From: Pyxicephalus adspersus
Taxonomy: Eukaryota; Chordata; Amphibia; Anura; Pyxicephalidae
Reading direction: 5' to 3'
DNA length: 64,000 nucleotides
Assembly: GCF_032062135.1 (NCBI RefSeq)
Contig: NC_092861.1
Span: forward strand, 134,991,102 to 135,055,101
Numbering within the stretch: position 1 is the stretch's first letter; the number at the start of each line of letters is the position of its first letter. The notes below the pieces were generated by a model. The model did no database searches. It was not told where the DNA came from and worked only from the letters and a program-made list of their open reading frames with translations. This document shows, in pieces, positions 10,413-22,045 of this stretch. A program made the position numbers and the translations under genes.

Positions 10413-13400
10413 AGTATGTGTGATTTCATCCATATCATTGCAATATTCTCTAAATTATAGGAGAGAGACAATGGTTTTATTCTTGGCAATGTCAGGCAGT
10501 AAACCCATAGTTGCATAAATTTCTTAAGAGGGTCCATGTGTTTGACAATAAGTTCTTCTTTAAAGGTATAATTGACAGATTGTCTCCAGAGTGCAAGTGT
10601 TACGTTTTATCTTGTTGATTGAACACTGTGCTTTGTTTACTTGCTTGTCAACTTTTTGCACTGGGAGTGAATCTGATGGCCGCGATCTAAAAACATCAGG
10701 AGACAAAACTACTGACCCATTCCATATGCCTGCCATTGATACTGTTGTTAAAAACATGTTTCATGTTCAAAAGAATGTCTTTGGATGTTAAAGTAGATAG
10801 AGAGTAAACTCCAACTTGTTTGACATACCAAAAGCATCATCATTGCTCTTGACCAGCTTCCTTCCGTGACCATGGTGAACCATGGGATGGACAAGCAACA
10901 CGTAATGTGCAGTCTTACCAAGGTTACATGAGCCAGGGAAAAACGAAGGGAACACAACTAGGTACAGTTGCCACCCCATGAAAACAGTTGCCTAAATACA
11001 AGTCTAGAATGTAGGATCACCAAGTATATATTTAACAAACACCACCTATTTAAATATACTAAAAACAATTTATGAAAATACGTATTGTGATAAGCTTATA
11101 TCAGATTCTAGTGTTTACATTTAGAGTGGTATTAATATTTTAAACAATAGAATGTCATCTTTAATATGCCTTTTGATCAAAACCCAAGACACCACTCTAT
11201 CATTTCTGATTTGTAATCATTACATTACTGTAATTATGTATCCTCGCAGTAATATGTTTTTTGGTGCATCTTAGTGATATTTTAGTGTTTGTAATGAATA
11301 ATCTATAGCGTGCAGTGAAAAATGTGTGGCATGAAGTATGAGTTTTTTATGATACATCCATCAACTTGCCAGTGAACATTGTTGTGCTGACTCTGATGCT
11401 GTCTGTGGCCCCAGGATATTACATGGTAAGCATCATTACCAAAGCACCGACGAGGACCACGGCACGAGGAGTATACAAGGTGTCCGTGTAATTATACTGC
11501 TCCCCAGTGGCATTTACCTTGGGGGGAGAGCAGTCTGGACCAGGTACCGACACTTAGGGGCAGATGTCAGTGTTATCAACTGTTATTGAAAGGGGTCAAG
11601 GGCACTGTTCCAGTGTTTTTGTGTCCTTACTTGCTCTTATGTCGCCATGAGCCCCTTAAAGCTTCAACACAACACTGCAAATGCTGCCCTGAACCCAGAC
11701 CTCCCTTCCAATTCTTATGAGGAGCACCTAGAGGTGCATAGGGTCTATGAGCCCACACCAACATGCCCCAATGTAATGCCAACACTGAACATAGCCAGAA
11801 ATATTACCCATAATGCTCTATTAATGGGGAAGGGCGCTCTCAGGTAACCTGTTGTAAGATCACCTGGGAAACTATGTCCTTTTCAACACACATTTAAATT
11901 CCTATTTAGAATGAACACGGCATTGCTTGTTTCAGAATCCTAAGGCAATCAGAACTCAAACTGCGTTTATAAAGCACACAACAGTTCTGTGTTTAATAAA
12001 AAAAAAAATCAGACAGCTTAACATAAGCAGTGTTTTTTTTGCAGAATGAAGAATTATGTTAATTCTTACTTGATGCTGTATACAAGTTTTATTTCTCTCC
12101 ACATTGTTAGCTGTAAACAATTAAAAAGCTAAAATTTGATGGAAAGCCACACACTGACATTTTATCTTTGAATTGTGATCTATTATTCACTATGTTAATT
12201 ATAAAGAGCATTGATGCCACCCTGTGGTCTCTAGTTGAAAGAAGGGATATGATCTCCAATGCTACATTATAATCTTGTAATCTGGTGCAATAAGAAACAG
12301 AAAACATTAGGTAATTCTATCATGTAGTTGGAGCATATTTTAATAGTTCTATGATTTGAAGAATTGCTCCTGCAATTGGCCCTAATTTTCAATGTTGAAC
12401 AAATACTGTAAACATTCTCTCTTGGCTGATGAAAAACAAAGGCATGATCAACCAATTCCCAATGAAGACTCAGCAGTCTGTTATGTTTGATTGCAAAAGG
12501 CTACATCTTTATGGGAATTTATACATTACATACACATAGCAATATAACAGCAAACACCATTTGAACAAAACCTCTGACAGTTACAGATGACCTATGAGCA
12601 CTGAACTATCATAACTTTACCTGACCTAACTTCCAGCCACAGAGAGACATGAACTAACGAAAAGTAGAAAGATAAGACATAAGAGATATATCCTTAAATG
12701 ACTGGAAACGTTAGGACCACAGATAAATCCGTGACAATAAAAAGAATGGGGAAACGTATATGATAACTTCTCAAGAGACTGCAGGAAAATCAAGTTCTGT
12801 AGACCTTATAGCTAGGTGGAAAACCATTGCGTTCAACTAAAAGGAAAAGAAAAAAAAATATATCAGAAAACCCTAATTGTCTAGTCTGAACCCTATATCC
12901 CTTTCAAGCTTAAGTTGGACCTCCCTTCCCCCATTCATACACCTTTGTCATAAAAAGGCAAGGACCTGCTCAGGACAGGTAATCTTTTTCAAGTGGAGAA
13001 TACCATTGCTAAGTAGAATTTTCAAAGAAGACAGATTTTGGGCTAAATAAAGGGTCGTGTGCAACGTGTGCTGTGATGCATCATTGATCAGTGGGGAGCC
13101 AATGATGGGTGTTATCGGGTTCCTCTGCAGCTTTGAATTAGTTACATGACATCTCACTACTTCAAGTACAATTGATTCTAGAAGACTTTGTTCTATATTT
13201 TCTTTAGCCCTATAGATGAGATATTATCCCTTGATTGGGCAAGGTCTTCTGTAATGCTGGGGCAATAGAGGCGTTAATGTCCTGGCTGAGCAGAACTTTA
13301 CTATAAAGCTATGGTGGGAACCATTGGGGAAAGACCGTGATAACAAGCAGAAGACAGGGTGCTGTAACACTGAAATGTTCTAAATCAATAAATCATTTCT

Positions 13401-14195
13401 ATTTTTATTTGTATTGTGCTAGGCTATATCCTCCTAAACCAGAAAATGTCACTGACAACATGTAAGTCACATCATAAAAATGTATGCTCCATAGTATCCA
13501 TTCCAAGATGAAGTATGGCATTGGAAAGGAGGTTGCCATAACAAGTTTATGTCAATAACCCAAGTGTTGCTTATCTCATTCATTTATATCTCCTACTTAC
13601 CAGTGATAGTTGCAGCACTGTATTCTCTCCATTTCAACCATCTGCTGCATTCTCTGTGTGGTTCCTTAAAATAATGGCACGGGTAGTTCTACTACATTAG
13701 CAGTGCATGCCCGAATGCCAGTTCTAAGCCTGGCATAATGTGCAGCCACTGCACTGTCAATGAGATGGAGCTTCTTAGTCCCCTGGGATTAAGAAAGTGC
13801 CTGGAGAATTGAAGAATACATTAAAATACTGGCATTTGTGTGAAGGGTCCTATGCAAATAAATTTAGCTTTTCTCATCATCAAATAACAATGAATTTTGC
13901 TTGGTAGTACATTAATAAGCCATAGCAGCTATCTATAATAAATTTAGAGAAGTTTGCAGAATGTGAAAGCTTTGGTGTGTGTTAGAGTAGAGAAGTCCCA
14001 TCTGTCTAGTCTTTCCAACAGTTGCTGTAGTATTTTTTTTTGTACAAATTTCACTATTACAACTAGTTTTTGTTTTCCAGCATGGTGGGTTTCTTCTGTA
14101 ATAGTAATTGTAATGGTAAGTATTGTTATGTTTTGGGGCGGGGTACGCCATCATCAGGTACTTATAATAGATAGAAATAAATGAAACATTTATAT
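10413..14195. other. Unassigned DNA, presumed intronic or intergenic
   Basis: No exon with convincing splice borders was seen. A GC-richer patch at 11360-11660 was inspected and not recognised. Confidence 0.55.
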
Positions 14196-14846
14196 TGTTG
14201 GATCACAGGTAGCAACAGAGGGTATTTCAAATAGGAAACAGGGCCAGCAGGTTAAAAGTGCATCAAGGGTTTTATTCACTTAACACCATTTCCACACAAA
14301 AACAGGGAAAATAAAACAAACAGCAAAATTAAAGCCTGGCCACTTGGTCACTAACTCACTGTTAGGCCCCCTAACTAGCAATCCAGCCCAACCTAGTGCT
14401 GTGCAGGACTCTAAGGCCCTAACCATATATCTTTTGTAATGGTCTGTGTCTTTACTCACAGTTCACCTTGTACCTCCTCACAGCTCACCTTGTACCTCCT
14501 CACAGCTCACCTTGTACCTCCTCACAGCTCACCTTGTACCTCCTCACAGCTCACCTTGTACCTCCTCACAGCTCACCAACCAAAACAGAGACACAGGAAT
14601 AGGCAGACTGGAAGTTTATATCCCCAGCCTAATTTCCTGGATGCATTTCAGGTGAGACAGTTACACCTGATCATACCCAGGCCTCTTTGGCTCCCCCACC
14701 TGGCCAAGAAGCTCATTGTCATTAGGCCTGGTACTTCAAACCCACCTTCAGGTCAAAAGGAAAATACTCTGCATATAACCTGTATCTGGGGCAATGTATC
14801 TGTTACCCTGGACGAAACCCTGTGATTAATTTGGCCAGCTGTTACA
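14196..14846 (-). mobile_element. Probable solo LTR, antisense
   Basis: On the minus strand the 651-bp unit starts TGTAACAGCTGGCC and ends CTGTGATCCAACA, giving the TG...CA ends of an LTR. ATAT flanks both sides as a possible short target duplication, but the site is low complexity. A TATA box (TATAAA at 14620-14615) and a downstream AATAAA (14276-14271) lie in the order expected of U3-R-U5. A 22-bp minisatellite lies between them. No internal retroelement genes are adjacent, hence a solo LTR. The family (gypsy-like or endogenous retrovirus) cannot be told from the LTR alone. Confidence 0.6.
14455..14577. repeat. 22-bp minisatellite, about 5.6 copies
   Basis: The unit is AGCTCACCTTGTACCTCCTCAC. 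Successive copies are nearly identical, with only the first differing (GTTCACC). Because 22 is not a multiple of three, three units form a 22-residue periodic peptide in every frame. This creates the spurious frames of 69 and 128 codons here. It lies inside the probable solo LTR. Confidence 0.95.
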
Positions 14847-15297
14847 ATATATATATTTGCACACAGCATGTTTAGCTTTAAAAATATAACGAGAAGCAAT
14901 GATTTATTCCTTAGGTGAATTCTGTGTTCCATTGTATTGCCAATCCATATACTGGAAAGATGATCATACTCCTATTCCTGGATCCTTTATTGGAATAAAT
15001 AGACTTGTCAGAGTTAAAAAGGGGTTTAGTCTATAGCTAAACCAAACAATCATGGCTGCAAGCCATCTACATCATTAGGCAGTGTTTGTGTCAAATAATC
15101 AAGAATATTCAATATGTGCATAAAACACAGCGGCCATTTTTACTAGCTCACATGCACTCTGTAGGAAACATTTTAAGATTCAAATGATATTAATTCACAT
15201 TTACTTTTTATTTTTAATCTTTTAATTCTATTTATTACTGTCACCTAAAAGTGATGCTTTTTTTTAATTATTCATATATATATATATTACTCTATAT

Positions 15298-15600
15298 CGG
15301 ACTTTCTCCACCTTTCTAACATGGGGAACCCTTGAAATACCATTCAAGTCTTCAGGGAACCCCTTCTACAAATATTATATCTACAGCTTACAGTATATTA
15401 GCATGCTGGACAGTGGGAAGAATCCTTCTTACATTGCTAGCCATTGGTAAAAATGTCACCCTTACAGATAGCCAAAAAGAATACTGTTGTCTGTTAAACA
15501 AACAAGTCACAAAATTCACTTTGCTCAATGAACCCCTAGCAACCTCTTGAGGAACCCTAAGGTTCCACAGACCCCTGGTTGAGAAACCCTGCACTTTATT
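15298..15600 (+). mobile_element. hAT-like MITE, family T, copy 1
   Basis: Diagnostic blocks: AACATGGGGAACCCTTGAAA, TCTTCAGGGAACCCCTTC, TATTATATCTACAGC, GTCACCCTTACAGATAGCC, ATGAACCCCTAGCAACCTC and TGGTTGAGAAACCCTGC. The end reads CAGGGTTTCTCAACC on the other strand, like hAT termini. Five copies were found in the window. Confidence 0.75.
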
Positions 15601-16096
15601 AACACAGTTGTAATACATTTTATTTAATTTAGTCTCTTTGGGCTAGTTTTCCAATTCTCTCTTTGTATATTAGTGCAGAAAGTAATCAGTGGCTAAATGA
15701 TTGTTGAGAAAAATTAATAATGGAAATTATAGAATATTCTATTGCCAATGTAGTGTCTAATGGTTTATGTTTAGAAAAACAGCAAGGGCTTTGTTCACAT
15801 GGACGGTGGAGCTACAGCTTCTTCATTGCAGGTGACTGTGCTCATGGTTGGGACGCTCTTGCCCTTGGTCTTGAATGGATTGAATGGGGGTGGTAGGATA
15901 TAGTTTACTACTGCCTGCTTACAAACAACCAAAATACTTGTTCAAAAGACATGGGGGTAGGTGCTGTCAGAACAATTGGGAGACTGCCAGCAGTGTTCCA
16001 ATATTCGTATAATCGTAAATCGTATACTATATTGAGGGCACTCATGTAACAGGCCTTATCCCTAAAAAATAAGCCTTATTTTCTAGTATCCCATTT

Positions 16097-16262
16097 GGTC
16101 TCATTTATTAAGTATCTCCATGACTGGAAAAGATAGACTATCATGGAAGAACCCGATGATTGTGATCCCCCAAATCTGGAATTGATTCTTTAAAAATCAC
16201 TTGCTACCAGGTGCCAAATGTTTTCAATCCTAGACCATATCCATTCCAGCTCTGTTGGATTA
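16097..16262. mobile_element. Palindromic MITE, family P, copy 2 (degraded)
   Basis: The copy shows CATTTATTAAGTATCTCC, GAAAAGATAGACTATCATGG, an inner ATCTGGAATTGATTC and its counterpart ATCCATTCCAGCTCTG. Its right tip is missing. It belongs to the subfamily with the GACTATCATGG arm. Confidence 0.7.
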
Positions 16263-16265
16263 TGC

Positions 16266-16558
16266 CCATTGTAGTTGATTTACTAAACAAGTTCACTGGT
16301 TGGTCATGCAGAAAAGTAAAATATTAATGTTCAAAGGATATTTTACTTAAATTACTGAATAGAGTAAAATTCACTTTACTCAATGACATGCTAAGAAATG
16401 TAAAAATCATGATTCTTGTTTGCACATGATTGGATGGTAATGCCAGCAGTTTCAACTAATTGACTAAGCTCAGTGACTTATTCTATGTAAAGTTATATTT
16501 TCCTTTGCTAAGTGAACAGCCTAAACTTCTTTAATAAATCCACACCAATGTCAGGAAA
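16266..16558. mobile_element. MITE family D (TTTACTAAA ends)
   Basis: It begins GTAGTTGATTTACTAAACA and ends CTAAGTGAACAGCCTAAAC plus CTTTAATAAATCC, an inverted pair. It shares TTCACTTAGCAAAG and related blocks with 47045-47410 and the remnant at 9765-9812. It abuts palindromic MITE copy 2. Confidence 0.6.
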
Positions 16559-16623
16559 TAAATAGATCCCCGACAGATCCACAAAAAGCAATAAAAAAAG
16601 AAATAAGATCTAACAAATTTTAC

Positions 16624-16866
16624 TCTAGTGTGCCCTTGTAACATGGGAGAAACCCTTGAAATAACTTTCAGATCTCCAGGAACCCCTGCTATAATTACTA
16701 TTTCTACAGCTCACATTATATGTTTGCTTGGTTGCCATTGGGAAGAATTTCATCCTTACAGATCCAAACAAATCATGGGTGTCTGTTAATCTGACCTGAG
16801 AGTCACAAATTTCTCAAGAAGCCCCTAGCAACATCTAGAAGGACCCTGGTTAAGAAACTCTGCTCT
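16624..16866 (+). mobile_element. hAT-like MITE, family T, copy 2
   Basis: It has ACATGGGAGAAACCCTTG, AAATAACTTTCAGATCTCC, GGAACCCCTGCTATAATTAC, AAGCCCCTAGCAACATC and CCCTGGTTAAGAAACTCTGC. It is in the same orientation as copy 1, 1.3 kb away. Confidence 0.75.
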
Positions 16867-19800
16867 ACCGAAGCAAAAGTTTTTCCTGGAGATGCACTTT
16901 AAATGTAAATAGAACATTTTATAAAGGTGAACCCATGTGTTATAAATGCGGTGTTATCACGTATCACAATCATGGATCAGCTCCATGGTAACAAGAATGA
17001 TAATATTTGTAATATTGTAGAAAGTGTAGAAAGTAATGCATATTTATGTCATGCAGACTGTACGTACCGAAAGTGAAATTTCTAATTGCCTTAGACATCC
17101 GTTGAGTTAGTTGTCATTTTATCTTTATAATAGCCTAGCGAAAAACAATTAAATGGAAAGAAGCACAGCCATAAACCAATTATACAAATGACAATAAAAT
17201 CACTGTACAATAATTACTTTTAAGGGAGCTGATAGACACAGTTTACCGAACGATTCCATTTCACTAGTGATTAATAAACAACATTTACTGGATGTTCAAC
17301 TCAACGCAATATGTCATAACGCTTTGACATGGCTGCACTTTTTTCAGTATGTTCGTGAATTTGTACTAATTAAAGAATGTTTATATGAATTTAGGAAAGT
17401 TTACTGGTTTTGGGAGAACAACTTGGAGAAAACCCCACCCAACAAAAGTTTTACAGTGTATATATATATATATATATATATATATGAATTGTAGGAATTT
17501 TAGGCTTAGAACCCTTTTTTGTAGCCATGGTGGAAAACTGTGGTTGGGTGCCCCAGAACATACAAAAAACTGCTGCTGTGTGCCTGAGAACAGCAAACAA
17601 CACTTCAGTCACCAAATTTGCAGGTTACCCACAACAACCGTGGCCAACGAAGACCAGAGAAGGGGATAATAAAGGGTTAGACAACATGGAGATCATTGTT
17701 TTTATTTATTACTATTAAAAAAATATTTTTGATGGTGGCTGGAAATGTGCAGAGAAAATCAGGTATTCCTGGCAGAATCAACAGATAATGTTCCAGCACT
17801 TACAGAAACACTTTCAATGGTATATTTACAGACTCAAAAGAGACAAATAACAAAGTGAATTGTCAGAATTTACAAACACTTTAAACCTCAATTTTTTCAG
17901 TCTGCTTTTGTATTCCAAGTCCTGCTTTTTTATCCGTAGCCAATAAAGTGCCGCCAACTGCTTATAAAATGAAAAACACCTTATGTTTTAGTTGCCAGCT
18001 GAAGTATTGTAAACTCGGCTATCCATCACCTTCCCATCTGATCTATGCTCAGATTTATATTCTGACACAGAACAGGTTTTCATCTTTAATACAGTTCACT
18101 TTCACTGTTTTTGCTGATGATTGTAAACAATCAAATGAATTATACTAAGGATGTAAAACCCAGCCTTGATGAATGATGAACCTACAATCCTCTGACAACT
18201 TCTGTGCCATTTACACTAAGTGATTAAAATTATTACAGTAAACTCTTTACCATCCATTACCCTTAATATCGCCAAATGACAATCTAGTTAAAGCTACTGA
18301 TAGTGTCAGCAGGATGATTGGTTGTATTTTGCATGCAGAGAACATAAATCATTTCTGGGAATCAATGAGTACAAGGAATGGCACCATATGTTTTCATTTT
18401 GTCTGACATTTAATTATAGTTTGTGTACAAAGGTTTATTAATAAATACTACCATTACGCAGCAACACATAATGACCATGGCGGTCTGTTCTAGTTCTACA
18501 ATCTCTTACATGATCCAGGCATCCAATAGAAAAGTCTTTGTTCGTATTATTGCATTCCCAGATTTGGGTGATGGGGCCAAGTGGGGTGTGATCATCCTTC
18601 AGTTGCACATAGATTTTACAGCTAATGTTGATGCTTGGAAGTAGAGTTTGCCCACAGAGACTAAGCACTTTTTTATTTTTTCTATGTTTGTCATATGGGC
18701 AGGAAGGAAAATATCAAATGGAGACTCAAACAGAATAAAGCTATACATTTAAATCATTCCCATTCTAGCAAAACATAAATAGGAATATATTAGTAAGAAC
18801 AATGACACACAGATGATCTTCAGACTGGCAATTTGTCTGTTAGTCTCAATGGAATCATGGTACTGATCATGGTTCTGCAACATTCAGGGTAGTAAGAGAA
18901 CTATTCCTGAAGACATAGCCCCAAGCCCCAAGGCTGTAGAATATTTCATGTAAACAAATATATATTTATAAATATATATATTTATTTAAACACACTTATG
19001 CACACAGTATATAAGAGTGGGGGTAAGAGTTTTAGTATAATAAAACTTATCTCCAGGTACTTTGGGTGTAAAGAAAAATGGGGAATGTTTCTACCCATAT
19101 GACAGCACTGGTCAAGCACCCTGATCTATCTCATAAATGGGAAAATGAGCTCTTTAAACAAAGCTATAGAGCCCTATATATGCCATCATAAGACCTTTTT
19201 TCCTCGCTCTCATGAATTGTTTACAGGTTCACTGAGACCTAAAAATTATTACCCCTTGGGGTGAGAAGGTGGACAAAGGCTGTCTTAGAGGTTTGTTTTT
19301 GAGCCTATAGCACAGAGGAAAGGAACGCCAACCAGCAGGATAAAGGAAGATTGATATTTGATTGATCAGCTGTGGGACATCCAAAAACCTTATTTGGATT
19401 TGCCTGTACTTTAATTCTACTTTTTGAAACTTTTGCTTCGAATGTGGCTGAAATATATTAAAGTTAAAAGAACCTACTTGTAATTCACAACATAACTCAA
19501 CATACATAGTAATTTATCAGAGAGATTATCCTTTTTTGTCAGCTCAGCATACAACATTTATTTTAATTCTCAGCGGCTTTGCCTGCACTAACTTAAATTT
19601 GAAGTCATATTTCGCAAAGCATTTAAGGCAAACACCATTATGTTTAAATGCATTTATTTATGAGCACCGGTCGAGCAAGGTTTGTAAATTATACAATAAT
19701 TTAGGCAAATTAAAAAGATATAGTAAATGATAAAATATATTGACCACCTGATGTACTTGTATTTTTGTACATTTATATATTTACATGCAATTTAGGTAGT

Positions 19801-20081
19801 TATGTCGTTCTGTAAAAAAATTTCATTAAGAGCTGTGAACAGCTTGATTTAGATGTCAGGTAGCCCATCTCTGCCAAGGCAAACCTTCTGTGCTTATCAC
19901 CTTCCAAAATGGTGAAGAAGGCCAAGCCAGAGAAAAATTATTCTAAGAATGAGTAACAAGTAAAAGCTTGAAAAAGAAACAAGTCTCTCCATTAGATTGT
20001 GAAGAGATAATTTACAGAAAACACAGAAGGCTGTATAGGATTGGACAAAACTAAAGTAAAACCAATGACTCCTATGTAAGG
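16867..20081. other. Unassigned AT-rich DNA
   Basis: It holds a TA microsatellite (17459) and little else. The 76-codon minus frame at 18438-18668 has no recognised family. Confidence 0.55.
17459..17485. repeat. (TA)n microsatellite
   Basis: This is a pure TA run of about 13 units. Confidence 0.95.
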
Positions 20082-20313
20082 CTGGGTCTACATAGAAGGT
20101 TTTAAAAACGCATATAAACATTCCCATTGCGTTTATATGCATTCTAGGGCACCTTTATTAGCGTTTTAAAGCTTGCTTTTAAACCGGTGCAAGGAGCGTT
20201 ATAGATAACGCTCAAAAGCGTGCCTCAAGGAAATTGGTGGAATTGGAATGCATGGTAATTTCTAACATTAGATTAAATGCTGGGGAAAACGTACATGAAA
20301 ACTAAGTCTAAGG
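20082..20313. mobile_element. MITE with GGCTGGGTCTACATAG end
   Basis: The left end GGCTGGGTCTACATAGAAGG faces ACATGAAAACTAAGTC at the right as a weak inverted pair. The interior has AACGCATATAAAC and GTTTATATGCATTC, which fold back, and GCGTTATAGATAACGC. This is a single copy here. Confidence 0.5.
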
Positions 20314-20330
20314 CATCCCATAGAACTACT

Positions 20331-20600
20331 TTAACCTCCTGGTGGTAATCCCGAGTGTGGGTGAATTTTCCATACCAAAACCTGTAACCTGAGCCACAAT
20401 CAGGGTGGAATTTCCAGGGAGCTTACCTGTCCTACCTGGTTTCCATGTGTCAACGGTGTCCTCCAGCGGGGTCTGCGGTGTCCTCTAGTGATGCCTGTTA
20501 TCTTCTTCCCCTGGAGATGCCGGCTGGGCATCTGTGTAAGCCCAGTCGGCACCTGAGTCCCTGGCGTGTGAACATTGGGGACCCGAGGCCAGAGGAAGCA
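20331..20600. mobile_element. TTAA-flanked MITE, family N, copy 2 (right end lost)
   Basis: It starts TTAACCTCCTGGTGGTAATC and shares with copy 1 AACCTGAGCCACA, GGCATCTGTGTA and GGCGTGTGAACATTGGGGA. No closing TTAA end is seen. Confidence 0.65.
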
Positions 20601-21194
20601 GATGCTTCAATGACAATGACATGAAATTTTTAACTTCTGTAATCTTTAACATTTCTATTTATAACATTGCCACCCTAGCTTTTCACAACAATTTACACAT
20701 TCAGCCATATAATTTTGAGTTTTCCCACCTATGCAGATTTCCTGACACCAAGGATGAAATAATGTTAACAGAGCAGAGTAGTTCAACAATCTTCACACTT
20801 CCTGGTCTTAGACAATCAACATCTGCAATGTCTCTTTCCATGGTGCTTGGATTAGGTGTTTGTGCTTTGGGGCTATAAATGCTGAGGTATTTTCTTACAC
20901 TAGTAGAAATGAAGAAGCAGCTTGAAAAACGTCAAAACACCTTCTGCATTACAAGAGCAAGTCCAGTTGAATGTGACTAACTACTTCTAAATATATTAAT
21001 GATCTCAAAAAATGAGGGCCTTTACAGACAATCAGAGGGTTGTCAAATCAATAGGCAGAGTTGGGCTGGCAGAGGTCCTGGTAATCTAAAAGAACACATT
21101 AGGAGAAGCTATTCTATCCGCCAATCCCGCACTGTGCACCACCTTTGTATCACGCCCTATTTAGTCTGTACGGTCGTGTTACATGCAGCTCCAA

Positions 21195-21660
21195 AGAAAA
21201 CAAGGAAATAGCAGCATCTCCTGCTTCTCTTTAACCCTGCACCCTGAGATGTACCCTAATGGCATCCCCTGCACATACTCTGAGGCTGTGCACAGCTAAG
21301 GGGATTTGGGGAGCAGATTGGTCTCTTGTAGTGTTAACCTGGGCTAAGCTGTTGCTGGTGTGTTATTTGTTGTATTTACTGTTGCTAACTCTGGCTGTTT
21401 TGCCTGTGATCCCGACTCTGCTTTTATCTTTACCCCTGGATACCTCGCCTGATGGACTGATTACCTATGTATGACCTCTAACTCTGTATTCTGGATTCCC
21501 CTCTGATGGAATCTTTGTACTGCATTATCACTAGGCTCCTGGTCCTCTGTAAGTTCTTCCCTAGACGCCATCCCTTGCACACTGAAGTCCTGAGGGCAAT
21601 AGAATGCTGGGGCTACGCAATTAACCTCCCAAGGGCTCAGTGGGGGCTTGCTATACGTGG
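21195..21660. repeat. LTR-like interspersed repeat, unclassified
   Basis: This block has CTGTTGCTAACTCTGGC, CCTGATGGACTGATTACC and TATGACCTCTAACTCTG, and is compositionally distinct from its AT-rich flanks. Family C MITE copy 2 lies immediately to its right. It has no recognisable protein. Confidence 0.35.
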
Positions 21661-21689
21661 AAGAGTGCAGTGTTAGATTGGGGGCAGAC

Positions 21690-22045
21690 GTAGATTGGAG
21701 CTCGCGGACAACTAAATGCAGGGACTCCGGACCGAGCATGTGCAGGGAGCAGTGTGTCACTCCAAGGGGGAAGAAACTTCCCCTAGAGTGACATCATGAT
21801 GCCTGTGTGAGCCTGGGATGGGATAGTGGGTGGGTTGTGTCCAGAGACACAACCTGCCCATCGACCTGAGCCTGCAATGCGTACCAAAAATGTGGACTTG
21901 GGCTCTGGCGCCCCCAAGGGGGGTCCTTCTCCTGACCTCGCTGGGGGGTGCAACGGCCGAAGCCATAGCCCACCTGTCAGGCTGCCACGGCCCACTAATG
22001 GGCTGTGGACCGGGGCTTCGGGAGCCCTGCCTTACAACACAGGAT
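21690..22045 (-). mobile_element. hAT-like MITE, family C, copy 2, antisense
   Basis: On the plus strand: AGAGTGACATCATGATGCC, TGGGATGGGATAGTGGG, GAGCCTGCAATGCGTACC, GGTCCTTCTCCTGACC and GGGCTGTGGACCGGGGCTTC. This is the reverse complement of copy 3. The clean GC-rich sequence gives several chance frames of 70-110 codons on both strands; none is a gene. Confidence 0.75.

Noticed and set aside
14439..14825. 128-codon frame with periodic SPCTSSQLTLYL peptide
   Set aside because: It is created by the 22-bp minisatellite inside an antisense solo LTR.
18438..18668. Possible transposase fragment (minus-strand 76-codon frame)
   Set aside because: I could not match any catalytic motif of harbinger, hAT or Tc1 families.
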